Of a stretch of DNA of 64,000 bases, positions 8,614 to 17,780 are shown one piece after another. The DNA is taken from contig JADCLS010000008.1 in NCBI GenBank assembly GCA_026702845.1, positions 124,001 to 188,000 of the forward strand, given 5' to 3'. Numbering within the stretch: position 1 is the stretch's first letter; every line of letters begins with the position of its first letter. The notes under the pieces are model-generated. The model saw only the letters and a list, made by a program, of their open reading frames with translations. It was not told where the DNA came from and did not search any database. Made by a program: the position numbers and the translations under genes. The stretch comes from Candidatus Heimdallarchaeota archaeon (GTDB taxonomy: Archaea; Asgardarchaeota; Heimdallarchaeia; Heimdallarchaeales; Kariarchaeaceae).

Positions 8614-10143
8614 GTGACTGATCCTTCAAAGCAAAAAATTGTAGATCGATACAAATCAGATCTAAAGGATATTTTCAATAAACTCACCGAGAAATACGAT
8701 AATATCCAATCTCATCAATTTGAGGATTTTATGAAGGAGGAGGACATATCAGAACTTGTTAAACGTGTAATCTATGTAATAAAGGAGTATTACAAAATTT
8801 CACCAAAAATTGCTGTAAATGATTTTAATGAAGAAAAAACACGTTTATTGGATAATAATGTTACTTTGACAGAAATTCCTACCTACTTACTGAGTTTCTC
8901 TCTAGAGGAAGGTACGTGGATTGTCTTTTTCAGGGGATACTATACTCGAATTCTTAAAAATAAATTTGATCGGCTCCTTACTTTAGAAAGTTTGATTGAA
9001 TCTGGGAAAGGACAAATTGAAGATTATGCATATTATTTACTAGAACTATCTCAGATTTCCCTAAATTACATCATCCCCCTCTTTCCTTTATGGAAGACCG
9101 ATCATATCGATGGTAAATTCAAAGATCTCTCAACAAGAATTGTTTCTGGAATTTATGATGTTAGTTTCGAAGGTGGCCATGCCTTGCTAGAAGGAGCAAA
9201 GCGAGTTTTTAATTCAAAATTAAAATATCTCAAAAAGATCAATTCAATTTCTGAATATTATCCTTGGTTAGAAGAGGCAAAGAACATACTCACAAAAATC
9301 GAAAAAGAACTCCAACTTGAGAAATTACATGATGATACACTAGCATTTCTTACGATTCTGGCTATTTTGCAGAAAGAAATCATTATCCATCGCCAACGGG
9401 AATTAAAAAGTAGTAAAGATGTTAAAAAAACAAGTATTGGAGAATCTCAACTAATCAATGATTTAGGTTGGGAAGAGCTTGATCCATATGATATCAACAG
9501 AGTAGAAGAATTTAAAGATAAAGTACTAAATCTGCTTTATAATCAACCAGAAGAGAAACCTATAGAAGCTGCAGTAACTCTTCTTGAAACCATCTTAAAT
9601 ACTCTAAAGGTTAAAACTAATTTAAAATCCTCTCTGCTCACTCAGCTTCGCAAAAATATTGATGATCGACTTCAAAATATTAGTGATAAAAATAAGCAGT
9701 CAAAAATGGAGGTTGAACTCATACAACTCTTTCTTCCAAATATATTAATAAAATTGCGATCTACAAAAAACGCATACGATGAAATGGAGTATGATGAGAC
9801 CTTCATTGCAGAGAATGAGTACTGGGATAAATTTGATGATAATCTGATGAGAGTGCGAAGGGTGTCGGATAAAGAAAAATCTACTCAAATAATTTCTCAA
9901 ACTATTATCAATGCATATAAATTTTTAATTCTTAACAAGATGCCCATTTCAGATTCTGTAAAATTCCTCATAGATCATCTAAAAGTGCAATTTCCACATG
10001 AAGAAGAGAAATTATCCCTTTTACTTTCTGAATTTTTAGAATTAGAGAGACAAAATGCACAACCAGATGATTTGGTGGAATATGATAAACAGATTCATAC
10101 CCTTCTTATTTCATATGTTACTGAAATCCTTATCAAAAATTAG
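8614..10143 (+). CDS. Unknown helical protein
   Basis: A 509-residue protein of unrecognised family, starting with GTG (GTG ACT GAT CCT). It is highly charged, rich in Lys, Glu, Asp and Leu, and predicted by composition to be almost entirely alpha-helical, with no cysteine cluster, P-loop, signal peptide or membrane segment visible. Near residue 345-360 a helix of alternating Lys/Asp (DDRLQNISDKNKQSK) could be a coiled coil. The gene is divergent from the longin-like gene, with 136 bases between them, and is followed 72 bases later by a membrane-protein gene. No function is proposed. Confidence 0.7.
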   Translation: MTDPSKQKIVDRYKSDLKDIFNKLTEKYDNIQSHQFEDFMKEEDISELVKRVIYVIKEYYKISPKIAVNDFNEEKTRLLDNNVTLTEIPTYLLSFSLEEGTWIVFFRGYYTRILKNKFDRLLTLESLIESGKGQIEDYAYYLLELSQISLNYIIPLFPLWKTDHIDGKFKDLSTRIVSGIYDVSFEGGHALLEGAKRVFNSKLKYLKKINSISEYYPWLEEAKNILTKIEKELQLEKLHDDTLAFLTILAILQKEIIIHRQRELKSSKDVKKTSIGESQLINDLGWEELDPYDINRVEEFKDKVLNLLYNQPEEKPIEAAVTLLETILNTLKVKTNLKSSLLTQLRKNIDDRLQNISDKNKQSKMEVELIQLFLPNILIKLRSTKNAYDEMEYDETFIAENEYWDKFDDNLMRVRRVSDKEKSTQIISQTIINAYKFLILNKMPISDSVKFLIDHLKVQFPHEEEKLSLLLSEFLELERQNAQPDDLVEYDKQIHTLLISYVTEILIKN

Positions 10144-10215
10144 TACTTGAGATTTTTATGTTGATATTCATCACACATACGAACAAGTTAAATTGATACT
10201 AAAATACCGTAGATC

Positions 10216-10884
10216 ATGGCATTTCCGTTATATATCACAACTTTAATTCCAGTAGCAATATTTGGATTATTGATCGTTGTACTTTTGAGAACTTCTGGGA
10301 TAACAAACTCATGGTTTTCATTATTCATTTTGGGAGGAGCCGGTGCATCTCTAGTATCATTAGTATTACTTGGACCACGTTTATTTTTCTATTCCGAAGC
10401 TTCAGCTAATGCATATACAGATGCCATAAACGGATACAAAGGCCTACTGTTTTGGTTCATCTTTATTTCAGCAGCTATCAGCGAGGTAGTTAGATATCGA
10501 GCGATTCACATGTTAAAATATTTCGAAAAAAGATATTTAAGATCAATAATTTTCGGATTAGGGTGGACTGTAGCTGTAATATCTGTTGATTACCTATTCT
10601 TCTTTGATTCAACGTACTCAAATTTCAACCGCATCGTGTTTTATCTCTATGTTTTTATTTTCGAGGCCAGTATTTCATTAGTATATATCAGATCTGAGGA
10701 GAATACTAAATTTGTTATGTTTGGAATATTCATGAAACTCATTGCTGGTATAGCAATTTTTGGAGCATTTGCCAATAATGTAGATGCTATCGAATCCCTA
10801 TGGTCATTATTAATTATTGTAGTACTCCAGCTATTCATGATCTTTTTTGCAATGGTAGCCATGAAATATAAGATGGAAGATTAA
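10216..10884 (+). CDS. Multi-pass membrane protein of unknown function
   Basis: A 222-residue hydrophobic protein with about seven transmembrane segments and short loops. The third segment region carries ISAAISEVVRYRAIHML, with a Glu and two Arg on one helix face; a similar Glu/Arg arrangement occurs in YhfC/PrsW-type intramembrane peptidases, but the His ligands of those families are not evident, so I do not assign it. No signal peptide apart from the first helix. It lies between an unknown helical protein and a metallo-beta-lactamase gene on the same strand. Confidence 0.6.
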   Translation: MAFPLYITTLIPVAIFGLLIVVLLRTSGITNSWFSLFILGGAGASLVSLVLLGPRLFFYSEASANAYTDAINGYKGLLFWFIFISAAISEVVRYRAIHMLKYFEKRYLRSIIFGLGWTVAVISVDYLFFFDSTYSNFNRIVFYLYVFIFEASISLVYIRSEENTKFVMFGIFMKLIAGIAIFGAFANNVDAIESLWSLLIIVVLQLFMIFFAMVAMKYKMED

Positions 10885-10901
10885 TTCAATCCTTGATATA
10901 C

Positions 10902-10912
10902 ACATTATTAAA
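10902..10912 (+). promoter_or_regulatory. TATA-like element of the metallo-beta-lactamase gene
   Basis: The sequence ACATTATTAAA is centred 27 bases before the ATG at 10934, consistent with leaderless transcription of this gene and its downstream partner. The assignment rests on spacing and composition only. Confidence 0.35.
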
Positions 10913-10933
10913 CCGTAATATTCCCTAGCTTGT

Positions 10934-11665
10934 ATGGTTAAACTCACGTTTTTAGGAACAGGTAATGCTTTTGGTGATGATGGCAGAAGGCCTTCGGCAT
11001 ATCTAATTGAAGGGTCAAGAACAATTCTAATGGATAGTGGGCCTTCAGTTGGACCAGCATTGAAAAAACAAGGAAAAACGATTCATGATATAGATGTCAT
11101 CATTTTATCACATCTACACCCTGATCACTATTTAGGCATACCTCAGATGACTTTGGAGAATTTCTATGTGACCAAACGTACTAATAAAATCCCAATACTC
11201 GCACCCTATGGAGCTCGTGATCTTTTCAAACAAGTGTGTACATTACTATATGATGATACTATTGCCGCTCATATTGATGAATTGTTTGATATTCAAGAAG
11301 TTGATGTTGATACTACAACTGCGTTCTCTGGCGGTAGCCTTACTACTATTATGGCAGAACATGCAGCCGGAGCAAGGATGTTACAAATTGAACTAGATGG
11401 AAAAATAGTCGGATATACAGGAGATAGCTCGTTTATAAAGGAATCCTTATACAGGTTAATGAAAGGAGATGTAGTAATTACTGAGGCCACTTCTTCTGGC
11501 TTTAATATACCCTATCACACTTCATTGGAAGAAATCCAGAGTTTAGTGGTACCTGATGGATGCAGGGTATTTTTGTCTCATCTGGGGAGTAGTGTTATTG
11601 TCAGGAAAAATGAAATCCATCCACCTTTTTTCGTGGCTGAAGATGATATGACTATAGAGATCTAG
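10934..11665 (+). CDS. Metallo-beta-lactamase fold hydrolase (RNase Z-like subgroup)
   Basis: A 243-residue protein opening with KLTFLGTGNAFG as in RNase Z/ElaC relatives. Metal ligands are visible: HLHPDH (His60, His62, Asp64, His65), His143 in AEHAAG, Asp164 in GYTGDSS and His216 in FLSHLG. It is shorter than the real RNase Z at 36577 and lacks that enzyme's exosite arm, so it is more likely a phosphodiesterase or other MBL hydrolase than the tRNA enzyme. It ends 10 bases before the E1-like gene, suggesting co-transcription. Substrate unknown. Confidence 0.8.
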   Translation: MVKLTFLGTGNAFGDDGRRPSAYLIEGSRTILMDSGPSVGPALKKQGKTIHDIDVIILSHLHPDHYLGIPQMTLENFYVTKRTNKIPILAPYGARDLFKQVCTLLYDDTIAAHIDELFDIQEVDVDTTTAFSGGSLTTIMAEHAAGARMLQIELDGKIVGYTGDSSFIKESLYRLMKGDVVITEATSSGFNIPYHTSLEEIQSLVVPDGCRVFLSHLGSSVIVRKNEIHPPFFVAEDDMTIEI

Positions 11666-11675
11666 GTGATAAATT

Positions 11676-12734
11676 ATGTTTGATGAATTCTATTCCAGAC
11701 ATTATCCATTAAGTTCGATAGGCAAAGAAAATCAATACAAGTTGAAGTACAGGAAGGTTTTGATTGCAGGTATGGGGGGTTTGGGGAGTGTATCCTCACA
11801 GCTCCTAAACTCAATAGGCATAGGAAATCTAGTAATTATTGATTTCGATATTGTAGAGACGAGTAATCTTGCCAGGCAGACCCTATATACTCAACAAGAT
11901 GTGGGAAGAAGTAAGGTAGAAGTAGCAAAAGAAAGGTTGGAAATGAGAAATCCCTTTGTCACAATCGAGGAACAGATGATAAAAATTGATGCTCTTAATG
12001 TTAACTCATTACTTGGAGGCATTGATTTGATTATAGATGCATTAGATAGATTTAGTGCCAGAAGAATTCTCTTTCGAGCAGCATATGATAAAAAAATACC
12101 TTATGTTTTTGCAGGAGCTGTAGCCGAATCTGGTAATGTGATGAGTTTTACTCATGATAAAGAAGAGCCTTGTCTGGAATGTGTCATTGGTGAATCAATT
12201 GATGATGAGAATCAACGATGTGAGGTCTTAGGAGTGAATCCTGTAATATTACATCTCACAGCAGGTATCCAGGTAAATGAAGCAGTGAAAATTCTGCTTG
12301 ATCAGAAACCTGATCTTGTTGGCAAGTTACAGCTAATAGATTTGTTTCATTTGGATTTTGATAAAATTCCCATAAGAAAAAAAGAAGGATGTACACTTTG
12401 TAATTCAAGTATTGATAAGAAAAACCAACAGGAAACGACTAAGGACTCGATTCGTATTGAAGGCCTTGGAGAAATGACTATAACCTCATTATGTGGTCGA
12501 GATACTTACATTTGTGAACCAAGATGGAATGTGACATGGAATTTTATATCTGTGATGAAAAAAATTGAAGCCAAGTATTCAGTTAGACAAAAAGGTAAAA
12601 ATTATATCAATTTTATTTATAAAAAGTCAAATGTAAACATCGTAGAAAATGGTCTTTGTACAATTCGTCATGCTGGAACATCACAACAAGCATCAAATAT
12701 AGTCAATGAACTATATGCTGAATTTATGCTATAA
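11676..12734 (+). CDS. ThiF/MoeB/E1-like adenylyltransferase with C-terminal extension
   Basis: A 352-residue E1-like enzyme that would adenylate the C-terminus of a ubiquitin-like or sulfur-carrier protein. It has the nucleotide loop GMGGLG (32-37), acidic residues in VIIDFD (near 54-58), the Arg-Gln finger NLARQT (64-69), Lys80, and Asp121 in the IDALDRF block. A zinc site is formed by C166/C169 and C239/C242. Cys182 (QRCEVLGV) lies where MoeB/ThiF relatives often carry a cysteine. About 100 extra C-terminal residues start with a SLCGRDTY element, as in some archaeal ThiF relatives. No small ubiquitin-like gene is adjacent, so whether it serves sulfur transfer (Moco, thiamine, tRNA thiolation) or conjugation is open. 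Confidence 0.85.
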   Translation: MFDEFYSRHYPLSSIGKENQYKLKYRKVLIAGMGGLGSVSSQLLNSIGIGNLVIIDFDIVETSNLARQTLYTQQDVGRSKVEVAKERLEMRNPFVTIEEQMIKIDALNVNSLLGGIDLIIDALDRFSARRILFRAAYDKKIPYVFAGAVAESGNVMSFTHDKEEPCLECVIGESIDDENQRCEVLGVNPVILHLTAGIQVNEAVKILLDQKPDLVGKLQLIDLFHLDFDKIPIRKKEGCTLCNSSIDKKNQQETTKDSIRIEGLGEMTITSLCGRDTYICEPRWNVTWNFISVMKKIEAKYSVRQKGKNYINFIYKKSNVNIVENGLCTIRHAGTSQQASNIVNELYAEFML

Positions 12735-12948
12735 TCCCTACTCTAGCCCTTAGAAAATACAATTGAATTGCTATGGCGGAGCTTATCGCTCCTAGTAATA
12801 ATATTCGTAGTGAAATTTCTAGTTTCTTCTCCTTATTTGTCTTGATATAAGTAAAAAACCAAATTATGGATGCAATACCTACAATGGAAAAGACCCACAA
12901 GAAGATTCCAATCCATGTATCATTTAAAAGCGGAACAAATTCTTCCAT
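12724..12948 (-). CDS. Small two-helix membrane protein
   Basis: A 74-residue protein with two clear transmembrane segments (about residues 12-33 and 47-66) joined by a basic loop (YIKTNKEKKLE). I recognise no family. Its stop codon overlaps the end of the convergent E1-like gene by 11 bases. The ATG is followed by an acidic MEEF start. Length and topology support a real small gene, but no homology evidence is available. Confidence 0.5.
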   Translation of the reverse strand: MEEFVPLLNDTWIGIFLWVFSIVGIASIIWFFTYIKTNKEKKLEISLRILLLGAISSAIAIQLYFLRARVGIIA

Positions 12949-13047
12949 ACAATATTTCCTCTATAAACAACAATTTCAACCCTATTTTTAAGTTCAATGA
13001 TATAGAAAATGAAAATTAATACGATAAATTTCCCATTTGATATATGA

Positions 13048-13058
13048 AATTATATATC
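13048..13058 (+). promoter_or_regulatory. TATA-like element of the zinc-ribbon gene
   Basis: AATTATATATC is centred 27 bases before the ATG at 13080. It is one of the clearest TATA matches in the window and fits a leaderless transcript. Confidence 0.5.
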
Positions 13059-13079
13059 TGATGGAATCATTTCAAGTGT

Positions 13080-13481
13080 ATGGCAAAAAAGAAAAAAGGA
13101 ATTTTCTGTAAGAATTGTAATTTTGAAGTAATAATTGGAGAGCCCAGTGACCTAGATAACTTGAATAAGGAATGGCCCTTCGTAGCCCCAATGCCAGATA
13201 AAGATGGTAAAGTCACGATCACACAAATGGCTACTTGGAGTTGTCCAAAATGTGGTAAGACAATTCGAGGAGCAAGGGGAAAAACTAAAGGTGATTTTGA
13301 TGGTAAGAGTAAGAAGGTTCAAATCGAGGAGAAACTGGCTGAAAATGTTGAATTCGATATAGAAGTGTTCGCTAATTCAATGGGTGCAGAGAAGGAAAAT
13401 CTAGAAAAAATGTTGAATTTTATGATTAAAAAGGGAATTGCCAAAGGAAAGATAGAAGGGGATATGTACAAACCACTTTAA
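13080..13481 (+). CDS. Zinc-ribbon protein with helical C-terminal domain
   Basis: A 133-residue protein with two CX2C knuckles, FCKNC (C10, C13) and SCPKC (C55, C58), forming a zinc ribbon split by a 40-residue loop. A basic linker (TIRGARGKTKGDFDGKSKK) follows, then a short winged-helix-like region rich in Glu/Lys. The N-terminus MAKKKKG is basic. The architecture suggests nucleic-acid binding or a transcription-related role, but I do not recognise a named family. Confidence 0.7.
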   Translation: MAKKKKGIFCKNCNFEVIIGEPSDLDNLNKEWPFVAPMPDKDGKVTITQMATWSCPKCGKTIRGARGKTKGDFDGKSKKVQIEEKLAENVEFDIEVFANSMGAEKENLEKMLNFMIKKGIAKGKIEGDMYKPL

Positions 13482-13577
13482 TATTCCCAATTAGATTGCT
13501 CAGGCTATTTAATGATTCATTTGATAAAAATTGTTTCTGAGAAATAATTTCATATTCACCTTGCTAAACTGTAATTT

Positions 13578-14813
13578 ATGGCTCAAACAAGCTATAATTC
13601 TAAATCTGAAGAATTGATTGCAAAGGAGAAAGAGCATACTTCTCCCAATTATACACCTATCCCTGCGGTGTTAAGTCATGGTGAGGGAGTGTATGTGACA
13701 GATGTCGATGGTAAAAAATACATCGATTGTTTATCTGCCTATTCTGCAGTTAATCAGGGGCATCAACATCCCAAAATCATAAATGCAGTACAGGAGCAGA
13801 TGAAGAGAATCACATTGACTTCTCGTGCATTCTTCAATGATCAGCTTGGAAGTTTCATGGAGAAATTGTGCGACTATACTGGTATGGAAATGGCTTGTCC
13901 CATGAATACTGGAGCAGAAGCTGTTGAAACAGGAATTAAAGTAGCCAGAAGATGGGGTTATTGGAAGAAAAAAGTAGAACAGAATAAAGCCGAGATTATA
14001 GTTTGTGAAGAAAATTTCCATGGTAGAACTACAACAATTGTTGGTTTCTCATCAGATCCTGATACCTATGGAGATTTTGGACCATATTCATCCGGATTCA
14101 AAAAAGTGCCTTTTGGTGACCTAGATGCACTAGAGAAAGCCATTACTCCAAACACTGTAGCATTTCTTGTTGAACCAATTCAAGGAGAAGCTGGTGTAAA
14201 GATTCCACCGAAGGGTTACCTAAAGAAAGCGAAAGAAATATGTGAGAAACACAATGTTCTGCTAATTGCTGATGAAATCCAGACTGGATTTGCCAGGACT
14301 GGAAAGAACTTCTGCTTCGAACATGATGAGATAAAACCAGATATCTTACTCGTCGGAAAAGCGCTTGGAGGAGGAATAATGCCCATATCTGCCACGCTGG
14401 GAAGCAAGGAAATTATGTCTGTTCTCACCTCTGGCTCCCATGGTTCAACATTTGGTGGTAATCCGCTTGCATGTGCAGTAGGAAAAGCAGCAATTGAAGT
14501 ACTTGAAGAAGAAGATCTAGCTACTAAATCAGCAGAATATGGAGAGTACTTCAGAGATCAATTGCAGGATTTACCCTCTGACCTAGTCAAGGAGGTTCGT
14601 GGAATGGGACTCCTTATTGCCATTGAATTCACTGAAAAAGGAGGAGAGGCCAAGAAATACGTGATGGAGATGAAAAAGAATGGGATTCTAGCTAAACAAA
14701 CCCATAACACCATCATTCGTTTTGCTCCACCCCTCATTATCACCAAGGAACAGATTGATGAAGTAGTAGCAATTATCAAGAAATCAATTAATTCTGTTGC
14801 AGAGACCCTATAA
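13578..14813 (+). CDS. rocD: Ornithine/acetylornithine-type aminotransferase (class III, PLP)
   Basis: A 411-residue class-III aminotransferase. The N-terminal stretch with DCLSAYSAVNQGHQHP is typical of ornithine-oxo-acid aminotransferases. PLP contacts are visible: Gly-Ala of NTGAEAVE (near 110), the aromatic/His pair FHGR (147-150), Asp232 in ADEIQTGFAR, and the Schiff-base Lys261 in VGKALGGG. Ornithine delta-aminotransferase converts ornithine and a 2-oxo acid to glutamate semialdehyde and an amino acid. N-acetylornithine or other omega-amino acid substrates cannot be excluded. It is a single gene with no arginine-pathway neighbours. Confidence 0.82.
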   Translation: MAQTSYNSKSEELIAKEKEHTSPNYTPIPAVLSHGEGVYVTDVDGKKYIDCLSAYSAVNQGHQHPKIINAVQEQMKRITLTSRAFFNDQLGSFMEKLCDYTGMEMACPMNTGAEAVETGIKVARRWGYWKKKVEQNKAEIIVCEENFHGRTTTIVGFSSDPDTYGDFGPYSSGFKKVPFGDLDALEKAITPNTVAFLVEPIQGEAGVKIPPKGYLKKAKEICEKHNVLLIADEIQTGFARTGKNFCFEHDEIKPDILLVGKALGGGIMPISATLGSKEIMSVLTSGSHGSTFGGNPLACAVGKAAIEVLEEEDLATKSAEYGEYFRDQLQDLPSDLVKEVRGMGLLIAIEFTEKGGEAKKYVMEMKKNGILAKQTHNTIIRFAPPLIITKEQIDEVVAIIKKSINSVAETL

Positions 14814-14870
14814 TAGCAAGTGTAATAATACTTTAGAACATTTCAGTATTCTAATAATTTGACAACAACT

Positions 14871-14880
14871 ATTTAATTGA
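14871..14880 (+). promoter_or_regulatory. TATA-like element before the gene at 14900
   Basis: ATTTAATTGA is centred about 25 bases upstream of the ATG at 14900, compatible with a leaderless start. A closely similar string occurs before pyrG at 48834-48843. Confidence 0.35.
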
Positions 14881-14899
14881 AGGCACATAACATGTATCA

Positions 14900-15757
14900 A
14901 TGAAACTAAGTCTTGAGGGTAAGAGACATCTGAGAAAATATCTTAGTTCAATTCCACGATGTCTTATTGAACAGAATGTTCTTGAGGAACTTGAAATCAA
15001 TAGAGAAATCGAATCAGAGAATCGGGTTGATCAATTACTTAAAATTTATGATGATAATTTGTCAATTACGATATTTAGAAAAATCTGGCGTGTGGTTGAG
15101 TTAGTTAAATTTTTTCAGACAAAATGTAGCATTTACAATGTAGAACCGATAGAAATGAATTTTAAATCTGTCAGAAGAAGAATAAAACGCTTTGTATCTG
15201 ATAATGAAAAACTTATCGCATTAGAATTAGCACCTAATCCCCAGATTATTATGATCAAGAAGAGTATTGATGTTAAATATAAATCGCTTGTAGATAAAAT
15301 GCTTGCAACGGATGGGGCAACTGATACTGTTTACTGGTTGCCTGAAAAAGGATTACTTCTGGGAAATATGCATAATGATAATGTCGCCAAGCAATTCATG
15401 GAAAACATCGAGAGCGAGGTTGTAGGAATTATTACTGAGAAAAGGTTAAGATCGATGGAGTTGACTAAATATTACAAGGAGCAAAAAACGATAACCAGAG
15501 TACGAATTAGCTCAGTTGCCCAAATAACTGGATTTAATGGATTGGATCATATTCAATTTCAAGGTGAAGATATTAAACGAGGAGCATATGGCCTTCAACA
15601 AAGACAAGAAATTGATATCAGGGGTTTGGATACAGTTGGACCTAACATTGAGATTGCGAGTGATGATCTTCATCTGTACACTGGTAGTAATGTGATAATC
15701 AAATCATTTGCTGGAATTGATCAGCTAATTCAATTACTGAATGAAAAAGACAACTAA
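14900..15757 (+). CDS. Unknown protein
   Basis: A 285-residue soluble protein of unknown family. The first 130 residues are helical and basic (VRRRIKRFVSDNEKL). From residue 100 there are alternating strands (IIMIKKSIDVKYKSL, then DTVYWLPEKGLLLGNMHND) followed by a Gly-rich, mostly beta C-terminal half. No catalytic motif, cysteine cluster or membrane segment is seen. It lies 51 bases before a LURP-one-like gene on the same strand, perhaps co-transcribed. Confidence 0.65.
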   Translation: MKLSLEGKRHLRKYLSSIPRCLIEQNVLEELEINREIESENRVDQLLKIYDDNLSITIFRKIWRVVELVKFFQTKCSIYNVEPIEMNFKSVRRRIKRFVSDNEKLIALELAPNPQIIMIKKSIDVKYKSLVDKMLATDGATDTVYWLPEKGLLLGNMHNDNVAKQFMENIESEVVGIITEKRLRSMELTKYYKEQKTITRVRISSVAQITGFNGLDHIQFQGEDIKRGAYGLQQRQEIDIRGLDTVGPNIEIASDDLHLYTGSNVIIKSFAGIDQLIQLLNEKDN

Positions 15758-15808
15758 ATTCAATGTTCAAATAAAGCATTGAAATATTACAGATAGTTTT
15801 GGCATAGT

Positions 15809-16576
15809 ATGTCAAAATATGATTTAGAATATGAAGTTGATCTCTGGAAAACTGGTGCTCATGGAGTAGAAGTTGGAATAAAAAAGGAAGCAGAACTAAG
15901 AAGTAAGTCTAGACAATTCACCAAGGATTCAGATATCATCGGTGAAGTGAGGAGAGGAGATAAAGAAGCCGGATATATTGTATTCAGGGAGGAGCCGTGG
16001 AAACAGGAATTACCCAATAAACATGTGATTCTTAAATACTTCACCAAATCAATTACTTGGAAAGCTAGCCTCGAACAACTGGTTGCTAGAACCCTGATGC
16101 AGAGTGTGGCTGGAGATCTTGCACTACCAGCCTTTATGGTTAATGTATCAAACACAGAATATCTTGTTACTCTGGAGAAGATAAAAAGAAAGCCCAAACT
16201 CGGAAAATCAAGCTATGCATTCCATCTTATCGATGATGAATATAATGTATATACATATGCAATTGAGACAGATCGTCTATCAATTGGTTCTGACTGGTTT
16301 GTATATGATGATCAGCACGAAAAAATAGCTGAGATTGATGGTGCAAAATTCAATATTGGAGGTAAATACACCATAAAAATAAATTCTAAATCTGAGAATT
16401 ACCAATCAGGATTAGATACGGTGCTCATTCTTTTTGCCTCGTTAAATAAATACCTAGAAGAGATCGAAGCCGATCTTGAAAAATCAGTTAAGGAAATTAA
16501 AAAGGGTAAAATCAGAGGAAAGATTTCAAAGGAAGAAGCAATGCTTTATTTGAATCCTAGAAGAATAAAAATGTGA
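15809..16576 (+). CDS. LURP-one/tubby-like fold protein (inferred)
   Basis: A 255-residue protein. Residues about 145-200 contain the strand series FHLIDDEYNVYTYAIET, DWFVYDDQHEKIAEIDG and FNIGGKYTIKI, which resembles LURP-one-related (YxjI/tubby-like) beta-barrels, where a 'response - fragment - modification - identity' series of strands packs around a central helix. The C-terminus is a helical, Lys/Glu-rich tail. Relatives bind phospholipids or act as scaffolds; no enzymatic residues are evident here. The fold call is an inference from strand pattern. Confidence 0.45.
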   Translation: MSKYDLEYEVDLWKTGAHGVEVGIKKEAELRSKSRQFTKDSDIIGEVRRGDKEAGYIVFREEPWKQELPNKHVILKYFTKSITWKASLEQLVARTLMQSVAGDLALPAFMVNVSNTEYLVTLEKIKRKPKLGKSSYAFHLIDDEYNVYTYAIETDRLSIGSDWFVYDDQHEKIAEIDGAKFNIGGKYTIKINSKSENYQSGLDTVLILFASLNKYLEEIEADLEKSVKEIKKGKIRGKISKEEAMLYLNPRRIKM

Positions 16577-16793
16577 ATAATCAGCGCTCTAAGTTCATTT
16601 GGCGGATTTATTTCCTATCATCTCTGAATACTTGTAAACTCCAAGGATATTTATTTGATTGCTAATAAATCAACGAATTACAATACGGGCTTGATTTACT
16701 TGAATACCGCTAAATATGTATTTTTCTCATATTTTATTGGATATTGGATATGTTTTTTATTTAGCATTAATATTCAGCGATTAGAGATAATAT

Positions 16794-17780
16794 ATGAATG
16801 ATGAAAAAGAATTGAAAAAAATCCTTAAGATACTTGATCGTGTTGACCTGTACGAGGATATCCTAGATTCTAGTCTCACTAAATTCGATCAGGGAACAAT
16901 ATGGTCCTTAGAACTTGCTTCACTTGATCTTGAAGAAATACCAAATAATATATTTGATAAATTAGTCAATCTAGAAGAGCTTTATATCATCAATAACCAA
17001 ATCAAATCTCTTCCTGTTGGTATTTTTGATAAACTAGAGAATCTATTGAAACTGGATCTTTCTGATAATGAGATTGAGACAATAGAAAATGGAGTTTTGG
17101 GGAAATTAGAGAATCTTGAAGAATTGGACTTGGAAAATAATAATTTATCAGAGTTACCTAATGATTTATCAAATCTCTCACAATTACGAGAAATTGACTT
17201 ATCAAACAACAAATTCCAAACAATAAGCAAAAAGATGTTTAAAGGATTGAATCGTCTATCAAATCTTGATTTGGATAAGAATATGGTCAATACATTGGAA
17301 GATCATTGTTTTGATGAATTAATTAATTTAAATGTACTAAATATTCATGATAATGAACTGGAAGTTCTTCCAGAAGGAATTTTCAATAAATTGGAAAACT
17401 TAGAAGTATTATCATTTTCAAAAAATAAACTTAAGTCTATACCAGAAAATTCCTTTGCGAGTTTGAAGAATCTTAAATATTTAGGCCTGGCAGGAAATAA
17501 TTTATCTGTTCTACCACATAATTTTGGTCGACTTCCTAAGATTGAGACATTGTCTTTATCCTATAATAAGATTTCCTCAATTGAAGATGGATTTTTTGAT
17601 GACTTCGACAATGTGAGTAGAATTGATCTTATATCAAATAAATTGACATCTCTCAATCCCAAATTTTCCACTTTAGAAAATTTGCAAATATTAAATCTGG
17701 AAGATAATAAACTTCCTGATGCTTTGAATAATAATTTTGAAGGTCAAAATATTCTTGCAAAAATTTTCAGTGACTTATAA
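16794..17780 (+). CDS. Leucine-rich repeat protein
   Basis: A 328-residue protein built from about eleven 22-24-residue leucine-rich repeats starting near residue 38, with the consensus LxxLxxLxLxxNxLxxLPxxxF. The repeats are of the bacterial/plant type with a FDKL or FNKL phrase in several copies. There is no signal peptide, cap cysteines or membrane anchor, so it is probably a cytoplasmic protein-binding scaffold. Its stop overlaps the stop of the convergent nuclease-like gene by six bases. It is extremely Asn/Asp/Leu-rich and AT-biased in codon use. The partner protein is unknown. Confidence 0.88.
   Translation: MNDEKELKKILKILDRVDLYEDILDSSLTKFDQGTIWSLELASLDLEEIPNNIFDKLVNLEELYIINNQIKSLPVGIFDKLENLLKLDLSDNEIETIENGVLGKLENLEELDLENNNLSELPNDLSNLSQLREIDLSNNKFQTISKKMFKGLNRLSNLDLDKNMVNTLEDHCFDELINLNVLNIHDNELEVLPEGIFNKLENLEVLSFSKNKLKSIPENSFASLKNLKYLGLAGNNLSVLPHNFGRLPKIETLSLSYNKISSIEDGFFDDFDNVSRIDLISNKLTSLNPKFSTLENLQILNLEDNKLPDALNNNFEGQNILAKIFSDL

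Noticed and set aside
13731..14021. Minus-strand frame of about 96 codons inside the aminotransferase
   Set aside because: Shadow of a strongly conserved plus-strand gene; no ribosome site and no recognisable protein.
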